Notes: generated from the sequence alone by a model not told the origin. A DNA stretch of 64,000 nt from Arthrobacter sp. MAHUQ-56 (GCF_019710585.1 NZ_JAIFZQ010000020.1:1035507-1099506), one strand, 5' to 3'. Counted from the stretch's first letter, positions 36,618 through 45,313 are shown. Program-made: numbers and translations.

Positions 36618-38132
36618 ATGACTATCGCTTCCTCGTCGCCTGCCGCCTCCATTCCGCCTGTCACTGCCGAGACCCCGGTCCGGGTCCGGTTCTGCCCCTC
36701 GCCCACGGGCACCCCGCACGTCGGCCTGATCCGGACCGCCCTCTTCAACTGGGCCTACGCCCGGCACACCAAGGGCACCCTGGTGTTCAGGATCGAGGAC
36801 ACGGATTCGGCGCGGGACAGCGAGGAAAGCTACCACCAGCTGCTGGATGCGCTGAAGTGGCTGGGTATCGACTGGGACGAGGGCGTTGAGGTGGGCGGCC
36901 CGCACGAGCCCTACCGGCAGTCCCAGCGCAGCGACATCTACCAGGATGTCATCAAGCGGCTGCACGACGGCGGATTCATCTACGAGTCCTTCTCCACCCC
37001 GGAGGAAATCGAGGCGCGCCACCGCGCGGCAGGCCGGGACCCGAAGCTGGGCTACGACGGCTTCGACCGCCACCTGACCGAGGAGCAGCTCGCCCAGTAC
37101 AAGGCTGAAGGCCGCCAGGCGGTCCTCCGCCTGCGCATGCCGGACGAGGACATCACCTTCACCGACCTGGTCCGCGGCGACATCACCTTCAAGGCCGGAT
37201 CCGTCCCCGACTTCGCGGTGGTGCGGGCCAACGGCGCGCCCCTGTATACGCTGGTAAACCCCGTGGACGACGCCCTCATGGGCATCACCCATGTGCTCCG
37301 CGGCGAGGACCTGCTCAGCTCCACGCCCCGCCAGATCGCCCTGTACCGGGCGCTGTACGCGATCGGCGTTGCCGAATACATGCCGGAATTCGGCCACCTG
37401 CCCTACGTGATGGGGCAGGGCAACAAGAAGCTCTCCAAGCGGGACCCCGAGTCCAGCCTCTTCCTGCACCGCGAGCGGGGCTTTATTCCGGAGGGCCTGC
37501 TGAACTATCTGTCCCTGCTGGGCTGGTCGCTCAGCGCCGACGAGGACATCTTCACCGTCGAACAGCTCGTTGAGCACTTCGATATCCACGACGTCCTCGC
37601 CAACCCGGCACGCTTCGACCTGAAGAAGGCCGAGGCCATCAACGGCACCCATGTACGGATGCTCGCCCCCGGGGTGTTCCGGGACCGGGTGGTGCACTAC
37701 CTGCGCGAAGCGGGCCTGGTGGGGGAGATCCTGACCGACCGCGAAGAGGAAATCGTCACTGAAGCCGCACCCCTGATCCAGGAGCGCATCACCCTGCTGG
37801 GCGAGGCGCCGGACATGCTGGCGTTCCTGTTCAAGGCGGACGACGCCATCGACATTGCCGACGACGCCCGCAAGGGACTGCCCGCCAACCTCACCGAGGT
37901 GCTGGACGCCGCCATCGCCGCGCTGGACGCCGTGGAGGACTGGACGGCGGAGGACATCCAGACCGCACTGAAGCAGGCGCTCGTGGAGGACCTGGGCATT
38001 AAGCCCCGGCTGGCGTTCGGGCCCGTGCGCACGGCTGTTTCCGGCCGCCGCATTTCCCCGCCGCTGTTCGAGTCGATGGTGATCCTGGGCAAGGAGTCAT
38101 CCCTGCGCAGGCTCCAGGCTTTCCGCGGCTGA
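36618..38132 (+). CDS. gltX: glutamyl-tRNA synthetase
   Basis: Charges tRNA-Glu (and probably tRNA-Gln, to be amidated by GatCAB, as usual in actinobacteria). 504 residues. The class I HIGH-type motif is [20 protein letters not shown] near residue 33, followed by [13 protein letters not shown], and the KMSKS-type motif is [10 protein letters not shown] near 268. The C-terminal helical anticodon-binding domain ends [16 protein letters not shown]. The ATG is supported by the family N-terminus [10 protein letters not shown] near 23. The HAD gene begins within its stop codon (TGATG). Confidence 0.96.
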   Translation: MTIASSSPAASIPPVTAETPVRVRFCPSPTGTPHVGLIRTALFNWAYARHTKGTLVFRIEDTDSARDSEESYHQLLDALKWLGIDWDEGVEVGGPHEPYRQSQRSDIYQDVIKRLHDGGFIYESFSTPEEIEARHRAAGRDPKLGYDGFDRHLTEEQLAQYKAEGRQAVLRLRMPDEDITFTDLVRGDITFKAGSVPDFAVVRANGAPLYTLVNPVDDALMGITHVLRGEDLLSSTPRQIALYRALYAIGVAEYMPEFGHLPYVMGQGNKKLSKRDPESSLFLHRERGFIPEGLLNYLSLLGWSLSADEDIFTVEQLVEHFDIHDVLANPARFDLKKAEAINGTHVRMLAPGVFRDRVVHYLREAGLVGEILTDREEEIVTEAAPLIQERITLLGEAPDMLAFLFKADDAIDIADDARKGLPANLTEVLDAAIAALDAVEDWTAEDIQTALKQALVEDLGIKPRLAFGPVRTAVSGRRISPPLFESMVILGKESSLRRLQAFRG

Positions 38133-38869
38133 TGTCGGCTCCCAGCAAGGCTCGCGCGGGCGTCCTCGAAACCCGTTTCGGGACGGTCCGGGGCGTCCTT
38201 TTCGACATCGATGACACCCTGGTGGACCTCGAGTACTCGATGACCACCGCGCTGCGGGAGGTCAGCGAACATCTCCTGCCCGGACTCGACCAGGCCGGGT
38301 GGGAGCGGTTCGGCCGGATCTTCACGCACGAGACCACGCATTACTACGACCGGTATCTGGCGGGTGAGCTGACCTTCAACGAACAGCGCCTGCTCCGGGG
38401 CCGCGCCGCGCTGGGGCACTTCGGTGTCGAACTGGCCGAGGGGGAGGAATCGCACCGCTGGCTCTCGGCGTACATGGAGAAGCAGCCGTCCTATGTGAAG
38501 CCGTTTCCGGATGTGCTTCCCCTGCTGGACGTCCTGGACCGTGTTGGCATCCCCTACGGGGCGGTCAGCAACAATGTCCATGACTACCAGCGGGCCAAGC
38601 TGGACGGCGCCGGTCTGGAACGGGTCACCCACCTGGTGGGCACAGACACCCTGGGCGTGGCAAAGCCTGATCCGGCCATGTACCTCGAGGGCGTGAGGCT
38701 TTTGGGCACCGCGCCGGGGGAAACCCTCTATGTCGGCGACAACCGGCTGCTGGACGCGGAGGGTTCCACGGCGGCAGGGCTGCTGGGTGTGTGGCTTAAC
38801 CGCTCGGGCGAGGTCGTGGGGGGTTTCGAGGGCGGCATGGTGGCTTCCCTGAACCAGCTGCTGCCATAG
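38132..38869 (+). CDS. HAD family hydrolase
   Basis: 245-residue haloacid dehalogenase-like phosphatase. Motif I is GVLFDIDDTLVDLE near residue 22 with both aspartates; motif II YGAVSNNVHDYQ near 141; motif III lysine in LGVAKPDPAMYLEG near 176; motif IV VGDNRLLDAEGSTAAG near 199. An alpha-helical C1 cap lies between. Substrate unknown. Translation is coupled to gltX by a one-base overlap. The order gltX then HAD hydrolase is common in actinobacteria. Confidence 0.9.
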   Translation: MSAPSKARAGVLETRFGTVRGVLFDIDDTLVDLEYSMTTALREVSEHLLPGLDQAGWERFGRIFTHETTHYYDRYLAGELTFNEQRLLRGRAALGHFGVELAEGEESHRWLSAYMEKQPSYVKPFPDVLPLLDVLDRVGIPYGAVSNNVHDYQRAKLDGAGLERVTHLVGTDTLGVAKPDPAMYLEGVRLLGTAPGETLYVGDNRLLDAEGSTAAGLLGVWLNRSGEVVGGFEGGMVASLNQLLP

Positions 38870-38897
38870 GCCCCAGCTGCTGCAATAGGCGCAGAAT

Positions 38898-38932
38898 GCG
38901 ACGGCCGCGGCCGAAAGGACCGCGGCCGTCGC
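38898..38932. terminator. convergent terminator hairpin
   Basis: GCGACGGCCGCGG pairs with CCGCGGCCGTCGC around CCGAAAGGA, thirteen perfect pairs, between the converging HAD and YhgE-like genes. No T-run in either direction. Confidence 0.6.
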
Positions 38933-38954
38933 GCCAGCGAATTGCCCTCGGCCG

Positions 38955-40517
38955 TCAGGCGGCCTTGAAACGCAGGGCACGCCTGCGGAGGACCAGGTAG
39001 GCGGCGACGGCGGCAGCCACCAGGAGTGCCGCCAGCAACAGCGCGGTTGCAGGGTCGTTGAGCCACGACGATGGCGACACAGCCGCAACCTTCGTGTGCA
39101 GCTCCTGGGTTCCGGCCGCGATCCGTGAATTGCCGTCGGCCAGCTTGCCGGCACCCTCGGCGAGTTTGCCCGAACCGTCGTCCAACTTGCCATTTCCCTC
39201 GGCGAGCTGTCCGGTTCCGTCAGCCAGCCGGGTTGAGCCCGACTGCAGCTGGCCTGTTCCCCGGCTCAGCGTGGTTGTGCCGTCGGAGAGGGCTTGGGTT
39301 CCAGCCAGCAGCCCGGGCTTTGCCGGGTCGCCATCCCCGTTGATTCCGGCGCTGAGTTTGGTGGTGCCGTCCTGCAGGTTGGTGGCGGCGTAAATCAGGC
39401 CGGGGCTGTCCGGGTTACCGGGAACGCCGTCCATTCCCACCCTGATTTTGGCCGTGCCGTCGGCCAGCATCGAAGTGCCCAGGACTACCCCGGGATTCTG
39501 GGGGTCCGTGGCGTTGAGCTTTTCCGCCAAGGTGGCGAAGCCTGCCTTCAGCCGCCCCGCGCCGTCGTCCAACTGGCTGGCCCCCGTGCTCAACCTGACC
39601 GTTCCCGCCTTCAGCTGCCCGGCGCCGTCGTTCAGCTTTGCGGCGCCCGCGTCGAGCTGGCCCGCCCCTGCATAGGCCCGCCGGCCGCCGTCGGCCAGTT
39701 TGGCGATCTGGTCCTTTATCACCGCAAGGGGCACCAGGCCCTGGGGCCCGTTGGCAGCCGCTTCGAGTTGGTCCAGTCCCTGGCTGAGGGCGGCGAGCCC
39801 GTCGCCCTTGGTGGGATCACTTCCCGCCCCCGGGTATCCCTTCAGCTGGGCTGTTCCGTTCTTCAGCGCCGCAGTTCCGGCGTTGAGGCTGCCAGCCCCG
39901 GCATCCAATTGTCCGGCTCCCGCCGCAAGCTGGTTGGTCCCCGCTGCCAGCTGCCCCGCGCCGTCCGCCAGATTGTTTGGCGCGTTTCCGGATGCCGTGG
40001 GGGTCAGTGCCGCGGAAAGCGCGACGGCGCCGGCCTTAAGCTTTCGGGCGCCGTCATCCACCTGGTACACGCCCGGGACAAGTTTGTTCAGGACATCGTT
40101 CTGGAGCTTGGTGGTACCGGCATGAAGCCTGTCCACCCCCGGCGCCAACTGGTCGCGGACACCAGTGAAGATCCTGCCGGCGCCCGACTCCAGGGCCGCC
40201 GCACCGGCATTGAGTTCCGTACTGCCGTCCTTAACCTTGCCCGCACCGTCCTTCACCTGCACCGCGCCCTTGTTGGCGGCTCCTGCGCCCGTGGCCAGCT
40301 GGCCCGAACCGTCCTTGAGCTGGGCGGCTCCGGCCGCGGCCTGTTCGGCTCCGTCCATCAGCCGCGCAGCGCCGTTGGAGATCTGGCCTGTGAGGTAGGT
40401 GTAGAAGGCAAGGAACAGAACCAGTAACAGGGACAGGGCGATGATGGCGACGGACTGCGAACGGACCTTGGGTCTGGCTGATGCGATGGTTGCTGTGCGG
40501 GTTGTCAACGCTGACAC
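38955..40517 (-). CDS. YhgE/Pip-like protein with Leu-x-x-Gly heptad repeats
   Basis: 520-residue membrane protein. One membrane helix near the N-terminus (VAIIALSLLLVLFLAFYTYL) and one near the C-terminus (ATALLLAALLVAAAVAAYLVL) flank about 440 residues made largely of heptads of the type LxxG, for example QLKDGSG, KLADGNS and QLAEGNG. This matches the X-X-X-Leu-X-X-Gly repeat family found in YhgE/Pip proteins, in which the repeats form a long coiled rod outside the membrane. Such proteins often accompany MMPL or ABC exporters and TetR regulators. No exporter is adjacent here. GTG start; the ribosome-binding site is unclear, so the start is moderately sure. Confidence 0.82.
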   Translation of the reverse strand: MSALTTRTATIASARPKVRSQSVAIIALSLLLVLFLAFYTYLTGQISNGAARLMDGAEQAAAGAAQLKDGSGQLATGAGAANKGAVQVKDGAGKVKDGSTELNAGAAALESGAGRIFTGVRDQLAPGVDRLHAGTTKLQNDVLNKLVPGVYQVDDGARKLKAGAVALSAALTPTASGNAPNNLADGAGQLAAGTNQLAAGAGQLDAGAGSLNAGTAALKNGTAQLKGYPGAGSDPTKGDGLAALSQGLDQLEAAANGPQGLVPLAVIKDQIAKLADGGRRAYAGAGQLDAGAAKLNDGAGQLKAGTVRLSTGASQLDDGAGRLKAGFATLAEKLNATDPQNPGVVLGTSMLADGTAKIRVGMDGVPGNPDSPGLIYAATNLQDGTTKLSAGINGDGDPAKPGLLAGTQALSDGTTTLSRGTGQLQSGSTRLADGTGQLAEGNGKLDDGSGKLAEGAGKLADGNSRIAAGTQELHTKVAAVSPSSWLNDPATALLLAALLVAAAVAAYLVLRRRALRFKAA

Positions 40518-40617
40518 TTCCTAACTCTCCGCCGGACGACGCTGCCCGGCGGTGTGGACCGTTGTTGGTAAGGCGTTCCCGTTTCCTCGTGGGTTCCCTG
40601 AAAACTGGGGAGGGAGA

Positions 40618-40650
40618 TTGTTACTGATGAGTAACTTACTCGAGAGTAAC
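40618..40650 (-). promoter_or_regulatory. tandem TetR-type operators in YhgE-like gene promoter
   Basis: Two copies of TTACT-N4-AGTAA (40621-40634 and 40636-40649), 15 bases apart, with C at 40635 between them. The first extends to GTTACT/AGTAAC and the second to TTACTC/GAGTAA. Adjacent halves also make AGTAA-C-TTACT. On the reverse strand TAACAAT (40618-40624) could be the -10 of the YhgE-like gene, so the sites would block it. The 300-base gap 40518-40817 otherwise holds only the tRNA-Gln promoter. Confidence 0.65.
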
Positions 40651-40725
40651 CACAGGGTGGGAGGGTGGGCAAGGGTTTTGCCGGATTGGTTAGGGCGGCA
40701 TCCGGGAAGCATGGCGGACGTCGAT

Positions 40726-40754
40726 TTGTGCGAGCCGAAAGTCTCGGGTAAAGT
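40726..40754 (+). promoter_or_regulatory. tRNA-Gln promoter
   Basis: TTGTGC (40726-40731), a 17-base spacer and TAAAGT (40749-40754). Transcription would start near 40761, 57 bases before the mature tRNA, and may continue through tRNA-Glu. Confidence 0.6.
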
Positions 40755-40817
40755 AATTTCTCGTGCTGAGGCGCACGGAGCAGGGAAAAGCCCTGAAAAC
40801 CGGCCCGAAAGTGCCAT

Positions 40818-40889
40818 TGGGATATGGTGTAATTGGCAACACTACGGTTTCTGGTACCGTCATTCTAGGTTCGAGTCCTGGTATCCCAG
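40818..40889 (+). tRNA. tRNA-Gln (anticodon CTG)
   Basis: Acceptor TGGGATA pairs with TATCCCA, D arm TGGTGTAATTGGCAACA, anticodon stem-loop ACGGT-TTCTGGT-ACCGT with CTG, T arm CTAGGTTCGAGTCCTGG, discriminator G. The CCA end is not encoded (CTCTGG follows), unlike the other three tRNAs here. 72 nt. Confidence 0.95.
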
Positions 40890-41017
40890 CTCTGGATTGC
40901 AGGCTGTTTCAGCCCGCAAATCGGAAGGTTTCCAGTCGGTCCGCCGATTTGAAACCAAAGCAAAGTGTGTGAAATACTCACTGAGCTTGAACAGCGGAAA
41001 CGCTGAAAAAAGTACGC

Positions 41018-41093
41018 GGCCCCATCGTATAGCGGCCTAGTACGCCGCCCTCTCACGGCGGTAACGCGGGTTCGAATCCCGCTGGGGTCACCA
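41018..41093 (+). tRNA. tRNA-Glu (anticodon CTC)
   Basis: Acceptor GGCCCCA pairs with TGGGGTC (one G-T), anticodon stem-loop GCCGC-CCTCTCAC-GGCGG region with CTC, T arm GCGGGTTCGAATCCCGC, discriminator A and encoded CCA; 76 nt. 128 bases after tRNA-Gln, probably the same transcript; a hairpin AAATCGG/CCGATTT lies between them. Confidence 0.95.
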
Positions 41094-41097
41094 CCGA

Positions 41098-41132
41098 AAT
41101 GGTCCCGGGCAAACGCCCGGGGCCATTTTTTA
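41098..41132 (+). terminator. terminator of the tRNA-Gln/tRNA-Glu unit
   Basis: AATGGTCCCGGGC pairs with GCCCGGGGCCATT (one G-T) around AAAC, followed by six Ts. Five bases after tRNA-Glu. Confidence 0.88.
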
Positions 41133-41160
41133 TTTCCCGTTTATCCTTTCCCGTGCAACG

Positions 41161-41232
41161 CCCCATCACGTCCTGCACGAATCCGTGCAACATGACGTGG
41201 CGTTGCCGGGGGAGCGGCGAAACGTGATGGCG
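41161..41232. repeat. inverted CATCACGT / ACGTGATGG element
   Basis: CCCCATCACGT (41161-41171) and ACGTGATGGCG (41222-41232) are inverted copies separated by 50 bases that include a second imperfect inverted pair (TCCTGCACG / CGTGCAACA). The same core occurs four times in the gap before tRNA-Lys. No coding sequence here. Confidence 0.4.
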
Positions 41233-41282
41233 GGTTGGAGGGGGCGACGCGCCGCGGCAGCCGCCGGCCGGGCCTGAACTGG

Positions 41283-41288
41283 CATGAT
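41283..41288 (+). promoter_or_regulatory. -10-like element before GTPase gene
   Basis: CATGAT six bases before the GTG at 41295; fits the leaderless layout but differs from TAnnnT at the first base. Confidence 0.3.
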
Positions 41289-41294
41289 GTTGGT

Positions 41295-43070
41295 GTGACC
41301 TCCCGGAACGAGCATGCAGGCGCCGCACGGCTGGAAGCACGCACCGCAGAGGCGGTGGCGCTGCTGGAGGAGATCCGTGCGGGCCTGGCCGGGGTCACGT
41401 TGCCGCTGGCGTTGCCGGGCGCTGAGCAGGCCTGCCGCGAAGTTGCCGCAGCAGCAGCGCAGCTCGACGATTACATCCTTCCGCGGTACCGGAGCCTGGA
41501 TGCTCCGCTGCTCGCCGTCGTCGGAGGTTCCACGGGCGCCGGCAAATCTACGCTGGTGAACGGCCTCGTGGGGCATCCGGTGACCCGCGCGGGCGCAATC
41601 CGTCCCACTACCCGCCAGCCCATCCTGCTGCACCATCCAGACGAAGCCGCCTGGTTCGAAGGGCAGCGCGTCCTGCCCGGGTTCAGCCGCATCCGCGGTG
41701 CCCTTGCCGGTGGAGCTGTCGTCGCGGGCGGGGGAACATCGCGGACGGACCCTGACTCTGCAACGTCCCTTGTCCTGCTTGCCGACGCCGCGGTGCCTGC
41801 CGGCGTCGCACTCCTGGACGCACCTGACGTTGACTCCATTTCCGACCACAACCGGCTGCTCGCGGGCCAGCTGCTGGCCGCCGCCGACCTGTGGGTGTTT
41901 GTCACCACCGCAAACCGTTACGCGGACGCCGTCCCGTGGACGCTGCTCCTGGATGCCGCCGGGCGGGACATAACCGTGGCCGTGGTGCTGGACGGGGTGC
42001 CTCCCGGCGCGGAGGCCGAGGTGAGCCAGGACCTTCGGGCCCTCCTGGACCGGGAAGGGCTCGGCGGGAGCCCGCTGTTCATCATTCCGGAGACGGCCCT
42101 GGATCCGCAGGGCATGCTGCCGGCGGGTGCCGTCACCGAGCTGGGGGAGTGGCTTGGCCGGCTGGCTGCCGATGCGGCCGGCCGCTCCGCCGTGGCCCGC
42201 CGTACCCTGAACGGAACTGTGCGCATGCTGGCCACCCGCATCGAAACGCTCGGGCAGGCTGCGCGGGAGCAGGAGCGCGCAGCGGCCCGCCTCGAAGCGG
42301 ACGCCGTCGCCGCTTACGAGGACGCGGCCGGACGCATTCTGGACGCCACCCGCGACGGCGCCCTGCTGCGCGGCGAGGTGCTGGCGCGCTGGCAGGACTT
42401 TGTGGGCACCGGTGAGTTCTTCCGCGCGCTTGAGCAGAACGTGGGCCGCTTCCGTGACCGGCTGGGTGCCTTCTTCCGGGGTGAGCCGGCGCCGGCAGTG
42501 AAGGTTGAGGCCGCCATCGAAACCGGGTTGCAGGCGGTGATCCTCGATGAGGCGGCCAATGCCGCCGAGGATACCGACCAGCGGTGGCGCTCCGACCCCG
42601 CGGGCCGGCAGCTGCTGGGTACGGATGACCTCTCAGGAACGTCTGCGGGCTTCGCCGGGCGGGCGGCAGCGGAAATCCGCGCCTGGCAGGAAGGGCTGAT
42701 GGAGCTGATCCGCACGGAAGGCCAGGGGCGCCGGACCCAGGCGCGCTGGCTGTCCTTCGGCATAAACGGCCTGGGGGCCGCGCTGATGATCGTGGTTTTC
42801 TCGATGACCGCGGGCCTGACGGGCCTGGAGATCGGGGTAGCCGGCGGTACCGCCGTCGTGGGCCAGCGGCTGCTGGAGGCGGTGTTCGGCGAGGACGCCG
42901 TCCGGCGCATGGCGGAGAAAGCGCGCACGGACCTGGCCGGACGCTGCCACAGGCTGCTGCAGGAGGAACAGCAAAAGTTCCTCGAACGCCTGCCGGAGGA
43001 GAACCCGGCCGCAGCGGAAACGCTCGCGGCGCAGTCCCGTGCCCTGGCCCGGCTGGCGGACACCGCATGA
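41295..43070 (+). CDS. dynamin-like / YfjP-type membrane GTPase, first of pair
   Basis: 591 residues. The P-loop is GGSTGAGKST near residue 77, followed by the switch threonines in RAGAIRPTTRQPIL near 97; the G3-like motif is LLDAPDVDSISDHNR near 175. There is no clear NKxD; VAVVLDGVPPG near 218 takes that place. Long helices (QAAREQERAAARLEADAVAA and further) fit a dynamin-like stalk. A hydrophobic segment near 496-525 (LGAALMIVVFSMTAGLTGLE) could insert in the membrane, and a final coiled region follows. The stop overlaps the next GTPase by four bases. The role is not known; tandem dynamin-like pairs in Streptomyces (DynA/DynB) act in septation. Confidence 0.82.
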   Translation: MTSRNEHAGAARLEARTAEAVALLEEIRAGLAGVTLPLALPGAEQACREVAAAAAQLDDYILPRYRSLDAPLLAVVGGSTGAGKSTLVNGLVGHPVTRAGAIRPTTRQPILLHHPDEAAWFEGQRVLPGFSRIRGALAGGAVVAGGGTSRTDPDSATSLVLLADAAVPAGVALLDAPDVDSISDHNRLLAGQLLAAADLWVFVTTANRYADAVPWTLLLDAAGRDITVAVVLDGVPPGAEAEVSQDLRALLDREGLGGSPLFIIPETALDPQGMLPAGAVTELGEWLGRLAADAAGRSAVARRTLNGTVRMLATRIETLGQAAREQERAAARLEADAVAAYEDAAGRILDATRDGALLRGEVLARWQDFVGTGEFFRALEQNVGRFRDRLGAFFRGEPAPAVKVEAAIETGLQAVILDEAANAAEDTDQRWRSDPAGRQLLGTDDLSGTSAGFAGRAAAEIRAWQEGLMELIRTEGQGRRTQARWLSFGINGLGAALMIVVFSMTAGLTGLEIGVAGGTAVVGQRLLEAVFGEDAVRRMAEKARTDLAGRCHRLLQEEQQKFLERLPEENPAAAETLAAQSRALARLADTA

Positions 43071-44677
43071 GCCGGCACAGTGGAGCCAGGAAGCAGTCCT
43101 CCCTGGACCGCCAGCTGCAGGCGCTCCAGGACGCGTGCAGCCTCGGCGAGGGAGTCCTTCCCGACGAACCGCTGCAGGAGGCCCTCCGCGTCCTGGAACG
43201 GGCCAGCTCCCGCCGCTCATTGTCCGCTGACCACACTGTGGTGGGGTTCTTCGGGGCGACGGGCAGCGGCAAGTCCTCCCTTTTCAACGCCGTCAGCGGG
43301 GCGGAAATCGCGACGGCGGCGGCCCGCCGGCCGACGACGTCCGAGCCTTTGGCAGGGGTCTGGGGAACAGCGGGCAGCGACGCCCTGCTTGACTGGCTGG
43401 AGGTGGGGCACCGGCACCACGCGGCGCCGGTGAAGGGCTTTGCCGACGAGGAAAGCGGCCTGATCCTGCTGGACCTTCCCGACTTCGACTCCACCCGTGC
43501 CGCCAACCGTGAAATCGTGCAGCGGATGGTGGGCATGGTGGATGTCCTCGTATGGGTGCTCGATCCCCAGAAGTATGCAGACGCGGCGGTCCACAACGGC
43601 TTCCTGGCGCCGCACGCCTCCCACGGCGCCGTCACCCTTGTGGTCCTGAACCAGGTGGACAGGCTGCCGGAGCGCGACGTGGAGCCCGTGCTCGACTCCC
43701 TGCGCGGGATCCTCGCAGGGGAAGGCCTGGGCAAGGTGCGCGTGCTCGCGTCGTCCGCCGTCACCGGAGCAGGCGTAGGCGGGGTGCGTGACGCCATTCG
43801 GAAGGTCGCCTTCGAGCGCCAGGCCCAGTCACGGCGGCTGGAAGCCGACGTATCCCGTGCAGCTGGCGGACTCCACAACGCTTCGGGGGACGGCGAAGCC
43901 GCAGGCGTGCGGTCCGCGGCAAAAGCCCGGCTCGCCGAGGAACTCGCCGTGGCCGCAAACGTTCCCGCAGTGGTGCAGGCCGTGTCCCAGTCATACCGGC
44001 TCGAGTCGGTGCGCCGCACGGGCTGGCCGGTCACCCGCTGGCTCTCCAGGTTCCGGCCGGACCCCTTGAGGCGGCTCAACCTCCGCAGCAACGCGCCCGC
44101 CGGCCTCAACCGGACCTCGCTGCCGCCGGCCGGAGCGCCGGAACGGGCCCGGACGGACGCAGCCGTCAGGGAGTTCGCCGACGCCGCCAGCGCCGGGGCT
44201 CCCGGCCCCTGGCGCGCAGCAATCAGGGGTGCCGCCAGGGAAGGAAGGGACCGGCTGCCGGATGCCCTCGACCAGGCGATTGCCGGCGCGGACCTCGGCG
44301 TCAACCGCAGGGCGTGGTGGTGGGGCGTCTTCAACGTGGTGCAGTGGCTGGCGCTGCTGACGGTGCTGGGCGGCCTGGGCTGGCTTGGCGTCCTGGCCGC
44401 CCTGGGCTATTTCCAGATGCCGGTACCGGAGGTGCCGCGGGTGGAGGGCTGGCCCGTGCCCACCCTCATGATCGCTTTTGGTGTTGTGTTAGGGATTTTC
44501 CTCGCCATTACGGGCCGCTTCATCGCTGCCGCTGCGGCCAGGGCCCGGGCCGCGCGGGCACGGAGGCGGCTCAACGCTGCCGTTGCTGCCGTGGCGCAGG
44601 AGATGGTGGTTGATCCGGTGGAGGCGGAGATCGCCCGGCTGTCCGCGTTCAATGCGGCGCTGAAGACGGCGGCGTAG
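43067..44677 (+). CDS. YfjP-type membrane GTPase, second of pair
   Basis: 536 residues. The P-loop GFFGATGSGKSSLFN lies near residue 61, switch I threonine in ARRPTTSEPLAGVW near 88, G3 LLDLPDFDSTRAANRE near 136 and G4 VVLNQVDRLPERD near 192 (NQVD in place of NKxD). The middle is Ala/Arg rich. Two C-terminal membrane segments (VVQWLALLTVLGGLGWLGVL near 425 and PTLMIAFGVVLGIFLAIT near 465) anchor it, and a basic helix and tail follow. ATG overlaps the first GTPase gene (ATGA), so the two are made together and probably form a heteromer (inference). Confidence 0.85.
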   Translation: MSRHSGARKQSSLDRQLQALQDACSLGEGVLPDEPLQEALRVLERASSRRSLSADHTVVGFFGATGSGKSSLFNAVSGAEIATAAARRPTTSEPLAGVWGTAGSDALLDWLEVGHRHHAAPVKGFADEESGLILLDLPDFDSTRAANREIVQRMVGMVDVLVWVLDPQKYADAAVHNGFLAPHASHGAVTLVVLNQVDRLPERDVEPVLDSLRGILAGEGLGKVRVLASSAVTGAGVGGVRDAIRKVAFERQAQSRRLEADVSRAAGGLHNASGDGEAAGVRSAAKARLAEELAVAANVPAVVQAVSQSYRLESVRRTGWPVTRWLSRFRPDPLRRLNLRSNAPAGLNRTSLPPAGAPERARTDAAVREFADAASAGAPGPWRAAIRGAAREGRDRLPDALDQAIAGADLGVNRRAWWWGVFNVVQWLALLTVLGGLGWLGVLAALGYFQMPVPEVPRVEGWPVPTLMIAFGVVLGIFLAITGRFIAAAAARARAARARRRLNAAVAAVAQEMVVDPVEAEIARLSAFNAALKTAA

Positions 44678-44716
44678 GCGTCCCTCAGTTGGCAGCCCCG
44701 AAGTTGGCAGCGCCGG

Positions 44717-45265
44717 TCAGCCGCCGCCCGCGAGGCCGGCGGCTGCGTCCCTGACTTTGATCATGGTGCGCAGGTTGCGGGTGGTGGTGGCGGCCTTGAA
44801 TTTGGCCTTGGCGCTGATTTTGCTGAAGGGACTGTCCAGGGTTCCGCCGACTGGGGCGAGCCAGGCCAGGGCCTCTGGACCCAGGCGGTGCTGGTCATGG
44901 CTCTCCAGCGCTGACCCGGCCGCTTCCAGCTCATCAAGGACAGCCGTGTCCGATGACAGGGTGATGTAGCTGTGGGTGGACTTGTCGTCGTCGGGGTAGG
45001 GGCAGGCCGCCACCAGCCCGGCCACCCTCCGGGCGTCCAGAACCACCACCCACGCTTCGTAGCCGAACGCCGCACGGAGGCACTTTTCGCACTGCCGCTT
45101 GACGCCAGCTGCATCCAGGCTGCTGGAGAGCACCACGTTTCCACTCGCCAGCAACGTCTTGGCGTCCGCGAACCCGCAGTTCTTCAGTGCCTCCCGAAGG
45201 TCCGCCATTTTGATGTTGATGCCACCCACGTTGATGCCGCGGAGGAACACTGCATAGCTGCCCAT
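44717..45265 (-). CDS. DUF1697 domain-containing protein
   Basis: 182-residue soluble protein. The opening GSYAVFLRGINVGGINIKMA is the hallmark of DUF1697 (YAxxLRGINVGGxN), followed by LREALKNCGFADAKTLLASG and the NVVLSS strand; the end has FSKISAKAKFKAATTTRNLR. Biochemical function is unknown. The ATG at 45265 has TAGGCT six bases upstream; a GTG two codons earlier is less likely. It stands alone, convergent with the GTPase pair. Confidence 0.87.
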   Translation of the reverse strand: MGSYAVFLRGINVGGINIKMADLREALKNCGFADAKTLLASGNVVLSSSLDAAGVKRQCEKCLRAAFGYEAWVVVLDARRVAGLVAACPYPDDDKSTHSYITLSSDTAVLDELEAAGSALESHDQHRLGPEALAWLAPVGGTLDSPFSKISAKAKFKAATTTRNLRTMIKVRDAAAGLAGGG

Positions 45266-45271
45266 GGCCAC

Positions 45272-45277
45272 AGCCTA
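45272..45277 (-). promoter_or_regulatory. -10 element of DUF1697 gene
   Basis: Reverse-strand TAGGCT six bases before the ATG at 45265; leaderless layout, the same hexamer as at 4101, 4228 and 53290. Confidence 0.45.
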
Positions 45278-45313
45278 GCGGCAGGTCCCCGGGCGTCAGG
45301 CGTTGTTCTTGCC

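Noticed and set aside
38955-40517. Repetitive DNA that could look like a CRISPR or satellite array
   Set aside because: Repeats are degenerate, in frame, seven codons long and encode Leu-x-x-Gly heptads; no regular direct repeats with unique spacers.
40996-41012. CAGCG-GAAA-CGCTG followed by AAAAAA between the two tRNAs as a terminator
   Set aside because: The A-run would only act on the reverse strand, where nothing is transcribed toward it; it is more likely a processing stem or chance.
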